Assembly (NCBI GenBank): GCA_946405695.1
Contig: CAMJIA010000008.1
Location: 1-38,726 of the forward strand
Direction of reading: 5' to 3'
From: an uncultured Prevotellaceae bacterium
Lineage (GTDB): Bacteria; Bacteroidota; Bacteroidia; Bacteroidales; Bacteroidaceae
DNA length: 38,726 nt
The notes under the pieces are model-generated. The model saw only the letters and a list, made by a program, of their open reading frames with translations. It was not told the DNA's origin and ran no database searches. The translations under genes and the position numbers were made by a program. Of this stretch, positions 29,226 through 37,560 are shown piece by piece. Position 1 is the stretch's first letter. Each line of letters begins with the position of its first letter.

Positions 29226-32200
29226 TTAGAAACGGCCTGGGCCACCGAAGCCACCGCCACCAGGACGGCCACCACCGAAGCCACCGCCGAAGCCGCCACC
29301 ACGACCACCACGACCACCACGACCGCCGCCACCAGGACCTCCGAAGCCAGGACCACCCTGACCACGACGGTTGTTACCCATACCTCCAAAGAGGTTCAGA
29401 CGATAGATGACGTGCAGCATAGCATAGCTGGTAATTGCGTTGTACTCTGTATCGGTACGTGCCATAGCAGAGATAGAACGGCTGAAGGTTGACTGCTCCT
29501 TCAGGATGTCGTAGAACTGCAGCGACAGGGTCAGTGCATTGCCGCGCAGGAACGACTGTGCGATCTGTGCATTCCAGATAAGCTCGTTGGTATTCATCGA
29601 AGCATCGTTGTATCCACGACGGCTATTCATATTCAGGTTCGTCGACAATTGCGTACCCCAAGGAGCAGTTACCATTACGCTACCACCATATGAGAAGGTC
29701 CATGTGTCGAGGTTATTGTTTTCCTGCAGTTCGCTGCGGGCATGCATATAGTCCACAGAGCCATTCAGCTCCAACTCGAACCAATTGTTACGATAACTGG
29801 CTGCAAGACGTTCGCCATAAGTCGTAGAGCGTGTCACTGACTCCTGAGAATCTTGGTTCAGCAGGCTAACGAAACCTACATTGTGAGCATAGCGCAATGT
29901 GGTGAACGTGTTGACGTTGAAATAGCCTGCAGAGTCGATAGATGTATTGAACATCACCATAGCAAAGGCATTCCAGTTACCGTTGATATTCTCGGGTCTC
30001 GTAATCGTACCACCCGTCGTCTCATTATACGTTGTCTTGTTCGAGATGCTGTTACTCGTTGTCGAGAAGTTTGCATTCACCATCAAGCTACGCTGATGAC
30101 TCTGCCAGTAGTTGTTATACTGGAAGCGCATGTTCTGCGTAAATGAAGGCTTCAAACCAGGATTACCCTGACGTTTGTTCAGTGGGTTGGAGTCATCCTC
30201 AATGTCCAACAGGTCGGTCATCGACGGCTGACTGGTATTAGCACGATAGTTGATGCGCATCTGGCTAACATTCGAAATCTTCCAACGGAAGTCAGCTGTT
30301 GGTGCCCAGTTCGTTACGGTACGCTCAATGTCGGAGTATTCTTTTCCTTGGTAGCGATAATCGAGACGTGACTTCTGTGGCACCATCTGTACACCGACGT
30401 TGAGGTTGTATGCATCACGCACCACGCGCAACATAACCTCAGCTGTATGTATGTAGTTTTTGTATTCAGAGAATTGGCTCAGCTTGTCGGACTTGTAATC
30501 TTCGTACGTGCCGACATTGATCAGCGACAGGTAGTCATCCCAGCCACGGAAAGAAGGAACCACACTCATGAAGTCCCAACCCTGATTACTCAGATCATAG
30601 GTTCCGCGATCGCTCTTACTATATTTATACTGATACTGGTAAGAGAACTGCAGATAAGTACGACGCATGATAGGCTCGCTATAGGTCAGACGGATGCTGT
30701 AATCCCAGTTCTTGGTAGGCGTTACGGCATAGCGGTTGTTCTCCACGTCAGGAGTCAGAGTGCCATTGACGGCTGTATAATATTTTACCTGGTCATTAGA
30801 GAACGACTTGCTCATACCCTCGCTGTAGTTAGCGCCCAGACGCAGGGTAATGTTACGTCCATAATTGTTGAGTTTGCGGTTATATTGTCCCCAGCCACCC
30901 ACGCTCTTGTTATCGCTGTAGGTCAGACTATTGCTAAGATTGCTGTTCTTTACAATGCTGTTATTATCCTCGTCTTTCTCATTGACGAGCTGATCCAGCT
31001 GGCTCAGCGGGTCTGTAATACCCGTAATACTATAGGGGTCCTTGCTGAAAGTAGCACTCGCACCGTCAGTCAGTCCGTCATTCGAATTATAGTTAAACTG
31101 CGGGCGGAACATGATGTTGGTCATGGAGTCAGGAGTCCACTCGATACGGAACTGACCATTCCAACTGTTCGAACGAGACAGATTGTTGTTGAGTCGGTTG
31201 CTGAATGAGCTGACTGAAGAGCTCATGAAACTCTCGGAAGCCGTCTTGCTAACAGCGTCAGTGTTGCTATGGTTCCAGCGGATGCTACCATCCACTGTAA
31301 TCAGGTCAGTCTTCTCGTAGTTCAGGTTCAGACCAGTCATCTTCGTAGCTGTCAAGCCCTGACGGCCACCACCGAAACGGCCACCGCCACCACCGAAGCC
31401 CATGTCATTCACGTTGTTGGCACTGGTCATAAGGAATGCTTTGAAGTCATCCTTCATCAAACCGCCAAATATACGGCCTGCATAGCGGTCCTTCGTACCT
31501 GCTGCCAGGTCGGCATTGACCATAATACCCTTGTTCATACCCGTCTTGATGCCGAAGTCGAGCACAGTCTCTTCCTCGCCGTCGTCGATACCACTAACAC
31601 GGGCCAGGTCACTCTTCTGGTCGTACGCACGCACGCGTTCAATAATATTTGTTGGCAGGTTCTTCAAGGCAGTCTTAGTATCACCGGTCATAAACTCCTT
31701 ACCATCAACCTTAATCTTCTTCACCTCCTTACCATTGATGGTTATTTTACCATCATCATCAACCTGTGCACCAGGCAGACGCTTCACCAGTTCCTCCACA
31801 ACGGACCCCTCCGGTGTACGGTAGGCAGAAGCATTATATATAAAGGTGTCGGCCTTCACAATTACCTTCGAAGCATTACCCGTCACCACGGTATTCTTCA
31901 GCATGATAGCGTCGGGCTTCAACTCCAGCGTACCCATAGTGACATCCTTGTCGTCGGTCACGTTGATGCGCTTAGTATAAGGTTTAAAACCTACACAAGT
32001 CACTTGCAGGATATAAGTGCCTGCCTTAGGTGCAGTGACACGGAACTTTCCTTCCAATGACGTCAATCCACCCGTCACCAGTGTTGAGTCAGTACGAAGT
32101 AGTTTTACGGTGGTCTGTGCTACAGGCTCCTGACTATCGCTCTCGATAACCACGCCGCTCACATGGCGCTGAGCCATCACAACCACACTACTCAGTAAGA

Positions 32201-32228
32201 ATAGGATAATAAATAGATGCTTTCTCAT
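29226..32228 (-). CDS. TonB-receptor-like outer-membrane beta-barrel protein with Gly/Arg-rich tail
   Basis: The 1000-aa protein has a signal peptide ('MRKHLFIILFLLSSVVVMAQ') and a carboxypeptidase-regulatory-like domain (about 22-110, 'HVSGVVIESDSQEPVAQTTV', 'GTYILQVTCVGFKPYTKRI'). A plug-like region (about 115-240, 'LPGAQVDDDGKITINGKEVK') leads into a large barrel of the outer-membrane beta-barrel family 3 type. Two Gly-rich segments stand out: 'MGFGGGGGRFGGGRQG' near residue 275, and a C-terminal tail of about 50 residues of G, R, F and P ending 'GGPGRF' after the last strand ('LLHVIYRLNLF' region). Barrels of this kind normally end in the last strand; the tail may be periplasmic or extracellular. 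Ligand unknown; no SusD partner. A near-consensus TACTTTTC (32274-32267) may be its -7 box. Confidence 0.85.
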   Translation of the reverse strand: MRKHLFIILFLLSSVVVMAQRHVSGVVIESDSQEPVAQTTVKLLRTDSTLVTGGLTSLEGKFRVTAPKAGTYILQVTCVGFKPYTKRINVTDDKDVTMGTLELKPDAIMLKNTVVTGNASKVIVKADTFIYNASAYRTPEGSVVEELVKRLPGAQVDDDGKITINGKEVKKIKVDGKEFMTGDTKTALKNLPTNIIERVRAYDQKSDLARVSGIDDGEEETVLDFGIKTGMNKGIMVNADLAAGTKDRYAGRIFGGLMKDDFKAFLMTSANNVNDMGFGGGGGRFGGGRQGLTATKMTGLNLNYEKTDLITVDGSIRWNHSNTDAVSKTASESFMSSSVSSFSNRLNNNLSRSNSWNGQFRIEWTPDSMTNIMFRPQFNYNSNDGLTDGASATFSKDPYSITGITDPLSQLDQLVNEKDEDNNSIVKNSNLSNSLTYSDNKSVGGWGQYNRKLNNYGRNITLRLGANYSEGMSKSFSNDQVKYYTAVNGTLTPDVENNRYAVTPTKNWDYSIRLTYSEPIMRRTYLQFSYQYQYKYSKSDRGTYDLSNQGWDFMSVVPSFRGWDDYLSLINVGTYEDYKSDKLSQFSEYKNYIHTAEVMLRVVRDAYNLNVGVQMVPQKSRLDYRYQGKEYSDIERTVTNWAPTADFRWKISNVSQMRINYRANTSQPSMTDLLDIEDDSNPLNKRQGNPGLKPSFTQNMRFQYNNYWQSHQRSLMVNANFSTTSNSISNKTTYNETTGGTITRPENINGNWNAFAMVMFNTSIDSAGYFNVNTFTTLRYAHNVGFVSLLNQDSQESVTRSTTYGERLAASYRNNWFELELNGSVDYMHARSELQENNNLDTWTFSYGGSVMVTAPWGTQLSTNLNMNSRRGYNDASMNTNELIWNAQIAQSFLRGNALTLSLQFYDILKEQSTFSRSISAMARTDTEYNAITSYAMLHVIYRLNLFGGMGNNRRGQGGPGFGGPGGGGRGGRGGRGGGFGGGFGGGRPGGGGFGGPGRF

Positions 32229-32357
32229 TGTTATTAATGATTGATGTTTTGCTTTCTATGACGTACGAAAAGTAGAAAAGTTTAATAATAATAGAAAAAA
32301 ATGACGTAAAATATACAATAATACCTCATTTTTTATACGACTTTGCCATATTTGTAT

Positions 32358-32365
32358 TAATTTTG
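32358..32365 (+). promoter_or_regulatory. -7 promoter box of aroB
   Basis: TAATTTTG, full -7 match, 16 bp before the ATG at 32382; -33 not evident, leader very short. Confidence 0.45.
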
Positions 32366-32381
32366 CACCCTGTTAGCAACT

Positions 32382-33437
32382 ATGGACCAGCAAAAGGTAG
32401 TCATATCGCAACATTTGGAACAGTCGCTCAGCCAAGCATTGGCCGAGTGTACTTTCGACTGTCTCTTCGTCCTTGTAGACGAAACGACAGAGAAATGCTG
32501 TCTGCCAACGCTAACATCTTCCATCAGACATCTTCCATCAGACATTGGTACTATTACCATCCCTGCCACCGACCAGCACAAGACGCTCGACTCGCTAAGT
32601 CATGTGTGGAGCGAGCTGCAACGCATGGGAGCCACACGTCACTCACTGATGATCAATCTGGGTGGAGGTATGGTGACCGATTTGGGAGGCTTTGCAGCAT
32701 CTACCTTCAAGCGCGGCATACATTATATTAATATACCTACCACCCTGCTGTCCATGGTCGATGCCTCCGTGGGTGGCAAGACCGGCATCAACTTCGGAGG
32801 ACTGAAGAACGAGATAGGTGTCTTCAACAATGCCGACTGCGTCATCCTGGACACCACGTTCCTGCAGACCCTCGACCAGGAGAACATCCTTTCCGGCTAT
32901 GCCGAGATGTTGAAACATGCCCTCATCAGCGATGAGAAGATGTGGACGGAGCACATTCTGTACTCGCCTCTCACCTCTCACCTCTCACCTCTCACCCCTA
33001 TGATTGCCCAGAGCGTTGCCGTCAAGCAGCGCATAGTCACTGAGGACCCCACAGAGCGAGGACTGCGCAAAGCCCTGAACCTAGGACATACCGCTGGCCA
33101 TGCTTTCGAATCACTGGCGCTGGAACGTACACCCATCCTCCACGGTTATGCTGTTGCCTACGGACTGGTGGTCGAACTCTACCTGTCGTGCGTGAAGACC
33201 GGTTTCCCCACCGACAAGATGCGCCAGACGGTGCAATTTATCAAAGAACACTACGGCAAGATGACCGTCACCTGTGATGACTACCCCCACTTGCTGGAGC
33301 TCATGCATCACGACAAGAAGAACGAGGGTACTGCTATTAACTTCACCCTGCTGGCCGACATTGGCGATCTGCGCATCAACCAGACAGCCACAGAGGAGGA
33401 AATCAAAGAAGCCCTCGACTTCTATAGAGAAATATAA
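32382..33437 (+). CDS. aroB: 3-dehydroquinate synthase
   Basis: The 351-aa protein carries the family's core: 'LMINLGGGMVTDLGGFAASTFKRGI' (NAD-binding), 'NIPTTLLSMVDASVGGKTGINFGGLKNEIG', 'GYAEMLKHAL' and 'KALNLGHTAGHAFE' with the metal-binding His. It converts DAHP to 3-dehydroquinate, second step of the shikimate pathway, using NAD+ and a divalent metal. It is a single-gene unit, ended by the hairpin at 33492-33530. Two loops are unusual because they are encoded by 7-bp repeats: 'LTSSIRHLPSD' (32514-32548) and 'YSPLTSHLSPLTPM' (32964-32998). Both lie between conserved blocks, so activity is probably kept. Confidence 0.95.
   Translation: MDQQKVVISQHLEQSLSQALAECTFDCLFVLVDETTEKCCLPTLTSSIRHLPSDIGTITIPATDQHKTLDSLSHVWSELQRMGATRHSLMINLGGGMVTDLGGFAASTFKRGIHYINIPTTLLSMVDASVGGKTGINFGGLKNEIGVFNNADCVILDTTFLQTLDQENILSGYAEMLKHALISDEKMWTEHILYSPLTSHLSPLTPMIAQSVAVKQRIVTEDPTERGLRKALNLGHTAGHAFESLALERTPILHGYAVAYGLVVELYLSCVKTGFPTDKMRQTVQFIKEHYGKMTVTCDDYPHLLELMHHDKKNEGTAINFTLLADIGDLRINQTATEEEIKEALDFYREI
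32514..32548 (+). repeat. 2x7-bp tandem repeat in aroB
   Basis: Reads ACATCTT-CCATCAG-ACATCTT-CCATCAG-ACATTGG, a 14-bp unit repeated exactly twice plus a degenerate heptamer, encoding the loop 'TSSIRHLPSDI'. Confidence 0.75.
32964..32998 (+). repeat. Five TCACCTC heptamers in aroB
   Basis: Heptamers TCGCCTC, TCACCTC, TCACCTC, TCACCTC, TCACCCC run without a gap, in-frame, encoding 'SPLTSHLSPLT'. They belong to the same family as 26659-26700 and 34220-34254. Confidence 0.8.
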
Positions 33438-33491
33438 TATTTGGCAAATAGGAACACTACTACCTATTAAATTTGCTAATTAACCAAATGC

Positions 33492-33530
33492 GTAGGGTCT
33501 ATCCGTGAGGACAGACCCTACTTTCTTTAT
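33492..33530 (+). terminator. aroB terminator
   Basis: A 9-bp perfect stem GTAGGGTCT (33492-33500) / AGACCCTAC (33513-33521) with a small inner TCC/GGA pairing, followed by TTTCTTT. Confidence 0.8.
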
Positions 33531-33551
33531 GGTTCAGTTTAGAACTTCAAC

Positions 33552-34058
33552 TTAGAACTGTGGACGAGGACCACCCTGACCACCGAAGCCACCTCGACGG
33601 CCACCACGACCAGGACCGCGACCGAATCCGCGACGCTGTGAGCGAGACTCCTGATACTGCTTATACTGATCTTCCGTCAATATCTCCTTCAGTTTCTTCT
33701 CATACTCCTGGCGCTGCTCCATGCGCTTCTGCATCTCCTGACGCTGTTCTTCTGTCATCTGAGGACGCTCTGGACGCTTCTGCTCGTTCTGTGCTGTTGC
33801 ACCTGACTCACCATCACGACGCTGAGGACGAGGACCACGCATTCCTGGGCCGGCAAGCACTTTTTCGTACTCCTTGTTCAACTCTAACACCTTTGTCTTC
33901 TGCTCGTCTGTTAACTTCAGGTTCTCGCTCATGCGCTCGGTCATCTGCTCGGGTGTCATCTGACGTGGACCACGGAACTGCTGCTTGTTGTCACTCTCTT
34001 GAGCCTGTACTGCTGTCAATGACAGGAGGGCTACCATAGTTAAAAGAATCTTCTTCAT
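33552..34058 (-). CDS. Small secreted Spy/DUF4890-like protein with Gly/Arg-rich tail
   Basis: The 168-aa protein has a signal peptide ('MKKILLTMVALLSLTAVQAQ'). The body is highly charged and helical, with LTxxQ-like motifs 'LKLTDEQKTKVLELNKEY' and 'LKEILTEDQYKQYQESR' and a 'MTPEQMTERMSENL' repeat, as in Spy/CpxP and Bacteroidetes DUF4890 proteins. The C-terminus (about residues 142-168) is Gly/Arg-rich ('RRGFGRGPGRGGRRGG') and ends 'RPQF'. Spy-like proteins bind unfolded proteins or metals in the periplasm; the function of this one is not known. The tail is strikingly like that of the 1000-aa beta-barrel protein encoded on the same strand beyond aroB. I saw no consensus promoter upstream. 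Confidence 0.78.
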   Translation of the reverse strand: MKKILLTMVALLSLTAVQAQESDNKQQFRGPRQMTPEQMTERMSENLKLTDEQKTKVLELNKEYEKVLAGPGMRGPRPQRRDGESGATAQNEQKRPERPQMTEEQRQEMQKRMEQRQEYEKKLKEILTEDQYKQYQESRSQRRGFGRGPGRGGRRGGFGGQGGPRPQF

Positions 34059-34275
34059 AATTTTTTAGTTTTAATGAGTTATACTTAGTTTTATTGTTTT
34101 CGTCTTCGTTTTCGTTCAACGTTTTCTGCTATTAAGACGCATCAAAGCCTCCAATCGTTTAATCTTTTACCTATTTCTTTCAGCGAACACCCCAAAACGT
34201 TCAACGAACTCCTCCAATCTTACCTCAAACCTCTCATCGCTAGCTTCTCACCTCTAAAATACCAAATCTTAGGTA
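34059..34275. other. Noncoding region with degenerate heptamer repeats
   Basis: AT-rich at the left, then C/T-rich with a 7-bp periodicity at 34220-34254. No gene or strong hairpin seen. Confidence 0.5.
34220..34254 (+). repeat. Intergenic degenerate TCACCTC heptamers
   Basis: In 7-bp steps: TTACCTC, AAACCTC, TCATCGC, TAGCTTC, TCACCTC. It shares period and consensus with the coding copies in aroB and the symporter gene. Confidence 0.6.
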
Positions 34276-34306
34276 TTGCACATTTCATAGAAACCCCGTA
34301 CCTTTG
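34276..34306 (+). promoter_or_regulatory. Canonical promoter of candidate small RNA
   Basis: TTG (34276-34278), 20 bp, TACCTTTG (34299-34306) matches the Bacteroidetes consensus. It lies upstream of, and separate from, the GH3 gene's own promoter. Confidence 0.7.
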
Positions 34307-34309
34307 CAC

Positions 34310-34416
34310 CCAGAAGATTTAGCCATAAAACCACATAAATCAGCTTAAGATAAAGTATTTGTTTAGTTAGAATGAGGGACCTGCCGCGAGGCATGTCCCT
34401 TTGTATTAGTATTTTT
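34310..34416 (+). ncRNA. Candidate small RNA between two promoters
   Basis: A transcript from the promoter at 34276-34306 would run about 65 nt to a strong hairpin: AGGGAC (34375-34380) with GTCCCT (34395-34400), one C/T mismatch, then TGCC/GGCA closing a GCGA tetraloop. A T-rich stretch to 34416 follows. A second perfect promoter for the GH3 gene starts just after. This layout fits an independent ~100-nt RNA; it could also be an attenuator ahead of the GH3 gene. Ends are estimates. No known RNA family recognised. Confidence 0.5.
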
Positions 34417-34426
34417 AGTCCATATA

Positions 34427-34458
34427 TTTGGCCAATAGCCGAAAAAGAAGTATCTTTG
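34427..34458 (+). promoter_or_regulatory. Promoter of GH3 beta-glucosidase gene
   Basis: TTTG (34427-34430), 20 bp, TATCTTTG (34451-34458): perfect consensus. It rules out the in-frame ATG at 34372 and sets the start at 34483. Confidence 0.82.
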
Positions 34459-34482
34459 CAGCATAGTGCAATTAAGAACCAT

Positions 34483-36780
34483 ATGAAGAAGAGCATATTA
34501 CTATGTTGTCTGATGGTATGTCAGATGCTTCAGGCACAAGAGACAGCGATGCGTCAGTATGTTGACAACCTGCTATCGAAGATGACACTGGAAGAGAAGT
34601 TGGGACAGCTCAACCTGCAACCTGCCAGCGATGAGATTGTCACAGGAGGAATGGTAAACACCCAGGTGGGACAGCGCATTGCCAGTGGACAGCTGGGCGG
34701 CATTTTCAACCTGAAGGGTGTCGACAAGATTCGTGCCCTGCAAGATATTGCCGTCAAGCAATCGCGACTGGGCATACCGCTTATCGTAGGTATGGACGTC
34801 ATTCACGGCTACGAAACCATCTTCCCCATTCCCCTGGCACTGTCGTGCTCGTGGGATATGCAGGCCATCGAGGAGATGGCACGCATATCAGCATTGGAAG
34901 CAACTGCCGATGGCATCAACTGGTTCTACTCACCCATGGTCGACATCTGTGTCGATGCCCGTTGGGGACGCATTGCCGAAGGTGGTGGTGAAGACCCTTA
35001 CCTAGGTAGTGAGATTGCCCGCGCCTACGTTCGTGGCTATCAGGGATCTGCAACTAATAGCCAAAAGCTATCAACTAATAGCGGTATGGCCTGCGTCAAG
35101 CACTATGCCTTGTATGGTGCCTCAGAGGCAGGTCGCGACTACAACACCGTCGATATGAGTCGCCTGCGCATGTACAACCAGTATCTACCGCCCTATAAGG
35201 CTGCTGCCGAAGAGGGTGCGGGTTCGTTTATGTCGTCGTTCAACATTGTAGACGGACAGCATGCTACGGCCAACCACTGGCTACTGACGGAGGTATTGCG
35301 TGACCAGTGGAAATTCAACGGTTTCGTGGTTACCGACTACGGTTCCATCAACGAGATGGGAATCTGGGGCTTTGGCAATCTGAAGAGCAACTCCGCCAAG
35401 GCGTTGAAGGCCGGAACCGATATGGATATGTGCTCCAACGGCTTTGTGAGTACAATGGCTCAGTCGTTGCAGGATGGCACCGTCACCATGTCCGACATCG
35501 ACCAGGCCTGTCGCCGTGTCCTAGAGGCCAAGTGGAAACTGGGACTCTTCGACAACCCCTACCGCTACCTCGACAGCAAGCGTCGCGCCAAGGATATTTA
35601 TACCGCTAGCAACCGTGCTGCTTCGCGCCAGTTGGCTACCAAGACCTTCGTACTACTGAAGAACGCAGTGCCCAGCGGTTCACCCACTGGTAAGGCGCTT
35701 CTTCCTCTCAGCCCCACCGCAACTATCGCCCTCATTGGCCCGCTGGCCAACGACCGCGCCAACATTGCCGGCACTTGGTGTGTAGCCTATACCCCAGAAC
35801 GCTATGCCACCATCAAGGAGGCTTTGGAACACCGTTTGTCCAAGGGGAAGCTACTATACAGTCAGGGCTGTAACCTAACACACGATGCCAACCTGCAACA
35901 GGCTGCTGAGTTTGGCAAGAGCATTCCCCGTGTGAATGCTGCCAAGGCGAAGGCTGAAGCATTAGCTATTGCCAAGAAGGCCGACGTCATTGTCTGTGCC
36001 ATGGGCGAGTGCGCCGACTTCAGTGGCGAGTCGTCAAGTCGTGCCACCCTGGAGATGCCCGATGCCCAGCGCGAACTGTTGGAAGAACTGGTAAAGATTG
36101 GCAAGCCCATCGTGCTGCTGAACTTCTCAGGTCGTCCCACCGTACTCACCTGGGAGCAAGAGCATCTGGATGCCATCATGAACGTATGGTTTGCAGGCTC
36201 TGAGGCTGGCGACGCCATTGCCGACGTGCTCTTCGGGGATGCAGCACCCAGCGGACACCTCACTGTCACTATGCCGCAGGCGTTGGGGCAGGTACCTCTT
36301 TATTATAACCACCTGAACACCGGTCGCCCCGTGGAGAAGGGTTTCAACAAGTATCGCAAATATGCCAGCAACTACCTGGAGGTGCGCAACGACCCACTCT
36401 ACCCCTTCGGCTACGGACTGACCTATACCACCTTCAGCTATTCTGACCTGTCACTGAGCAGTGCTACCATGCAGGCCGACGGCAGCCTCGAGGCTAGCAT
36501 CATGGTGAAGAACACCGGTCAGCGCGAAGGCGATGAGGTGGTACAGCTATACATCCACCAACAGTCATCCTCTATCGCCCGTCCTGTCAAGGAATTACGC
36601 GGTTTCCAACGTATCCACCTGAAGGCTGGCGAAGAGCGTCGTGTCACATTCTGTATAGACCGTGAGTACCTGCAGTACCTGAATAGTCAGGGCGAACCCG
36701 TCCTGGAACCAGGACTCTTCGACATTATGATTGGTGCCAACAGCGACGACACCCATTCACAGGCGCTTGTCGTACAATAG
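34483..36780 (+). CDS. bglX: Secreted GH3 beta-glucosidase (BglX type)
   Basis: The 765-aa protein has a signal peptide ('MKKSILLCCLMVCQMLQAQ') and the three GH3 parts. The TIM-barrel-like domain has 'VKHYALYG' (K206-H207) and the nucleophile in 'GFVVTDYGSIN' (D285). The alpha/beta sandwich has 'KADVIVCAMGECADFSGESSSRATLEMP', where the acid/base Glu is expected. The C-terminal fibronectin-like domain contains 'NTGQREGDEVVQLYIHQ'. It removes terminal beta-linked glucose (or related sugars) from oligosaccharides in the periplasm. Length is normal for BglX. A short stretch 'SATNSQKLSTNSG' (about 189-201) is encoded by 7-periodic sequence with two CAACTAATAGC copies (35051-35061, 35072-35082). 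It ends 9 bp from the convergent M48 gene. Confidence 0.92.
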   Translation: MKKSILLCCLMVCQMLQAQETAMRQYVDNLLSKMTLEEKLGQLNLQPASDEIVTGGMVNTQVGQRIASGQLGGIFNLKGVDKIRALQDIAVKQSRLGIPLIVGMDVIHGYETIFPIPLALSCSWDMQAIEEMARISALEATADGINWFYSPMVDICVDARWGRIAEGGGEDPYLGSEIARAYVRGYQGSATNSQKLSTNSGMACVKHYALYGASEAGRDYNTVDMSRLRMYNQYLPPYKAAAEEGAGSFMSSFNIVDGQHATANHWLLTEVLRDQWKFNGFVVTDYGSINEMGIWGFGNLKSNSAKALKAGTDMDMCSNGFVSTMAQSLQDGTVTMSDIDQACRRVLEAKWKLGLFDNPYRYLDSKRRAKDIYTASNRAASRQLATKTFVLLKNAVPSGSPTGKALLPLSPTATIALIGPLANDRANIAGTWCVAYTPERYATIKEALEHRLSKGKLLYSQGCNLTHDANLQQAAEFGKSIPRVNAAKAKAEALAIAKKADVIVCAMGECADFSGESSSRATLEMPDAQRELLEELVKIGKPIVLLNFSGRPTVLTWEQEHLDAIMNVWFAGSEAGDAIADVLFGDAAPSGHLTVTMPQALGQVPLYYNHLNTGRPVEKGFNKYRKYASNYLEVRNDPLYPFGYGLTYTTFSYSDLSLSSATMQADGSLEASIMVKNTGQREGDEVVQLYIHQQSSSIARPVKELRGFQRIHLKAGEERRVTFCIDREYLQYLNSQGEPVLEPGLFDIMIGANSDDTHSQALVVQ
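35051..35082 (+). repeat. Short 7-periodic repeat in GH3 gene
   Basis: CAACTAATAGC occurs at 35051-35061 and 35072-35082, exactly 21 bp (3x7) apart, with AGCTATC between. It encodes a polar loop before the conserved KH motif. Confidence 0.55.
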
Positions 36781-36789
36781 GAAGGAGGC

Positions 36790-37560
36790 TTACTCCGCTT
36801 CTTTGAGTGCTTTCCACGTCCCTGACGACAGAATGGGACGGTAAGGGCCGTTATCTTTGAAGTGCATCTTGCGGATATGCTCAGCACGATCCTTACTATC
36901 GGCATGGTCGGTAAGATAGGACAGAATGCCATAACTCTCGAAAGTCTCAAGGGTATTGGCCATCTCCATAGGGTCAAGGTGCATGGCATAGAGGTAACGG
37001 GCACCCTGCTCGTCGGCTGCATCCTCTTTGGCTCGCGTGATGCTGTTGTTAATCATGTCGCTGGTAAGGTTGATAAGACCGTCAACACTGGAGTTGCCTG
37101 TCAGCAGTATCAGTATGACTTGAAAGATGGCCTGCCGACGGATGCCAGACTCAATATGTCCCAACTCCAAATGAGCTAATTCGTGACCAATAACAGCACA
37201 GAGCTGCGACTCGTTGTCCATCTTCTCGATAAGTCCGGTGTTCACAATGATGTGACGGCCTACAGTCGCATAGGCATTGACTTCAGAATTTCTGCTGACG
37301 ACAACACTCACACTGGCAGCATCGATACCGTTGGCCTTACACATCTCATGAACCAAAGTATCAACAGGTAAACGGACGGCATCGGTCTTCACTTCATGAA
37401 GTCCATCATAGGTAATGTTCCACACCAATTCCGACAGTTTATCACCAACAATGGTGGGACTGAGGTGGAACAGCTTCATCCAATCCACCTGTAAGGTCAG
37501 AAAGAAGATGCCGAAGAACAGCAGAGCCTCAACAATGAATTCTGTGATTATCTTTTTCAT
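36790..37560 (-). CDS. M48-family membrane-associated zinc metalloprotease
   Basis: The 256-aa protein has one N-terminal membrane segment ('FIVEALLFFGIFFLTLQV'), the zinc motif 'VIGHELAHLELGHIESG' (HELAH), and the third-ligand region 'RAKEDAADEQGARYLYAM'. A possible hydrophobic stretch after the motif ('QAIFQVILILLTG') could be a second membrane-associated helix. M48 proteases cut misfolded membrane proteins or peptides (HtpX, BepA, Ste24 groups). Its ATG overlaps the upstream DUF4870-like gene's stop by 4 bp (ATGA), so it is the last gene of a tightly packed membrane operon. Being co-encoded with TM2, DUF2752 and DUF4870-like proteins suggests a link to them, but the substrate is unknown. 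Confidence 0.88.
   Translation of the reverse strand: MKKIITEFIVEALLFFGIFFLTLQVDWMKLFHLSPTIVGDKLSELVWNITYDGLHEVKTDAVRLPVDTLVHEMCKANGIDAASVSVVVSRNSEVNAYATVGRHIIVNTGLIEKMDNESQLCAVIGHELAHLELGHIESGIRRQAIFQVILILLTGNSSVDGLINLTSDMINNSITRAKEDAADEQGARYLYAMHLDPMEMANTLETFESYGILSYLTDHADSKDRAEHIRKMHFKDNGPYRPILSSGTWKALKEAE

Noticed and set aside
30447..31208. 253-codon plus-strand frame opposite the beta-barrel gene
   Set aside because: Same reason: antisense shadow of a real gene.
31269..32060. 263-codon plus-strand open frame opposite the beta-barrel gene
   Set aside because: Antisense to a clear outer-membrane protein; composition is low-quality (His/Thr/Val mix) with no domain, promoter or start context.
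34372..34482. N-terminal extension of the GH3 gene from the ATG at 34372
   Set aside because: A perfect promoter and the signal peptide start at 34483 lie inside or after it.
34269..34496. 75-codon minus-strand frame over the small RNA candidate
   Set aside because: Hydrophobic by AT-richness, antisense to two promoters, no supporting signal.
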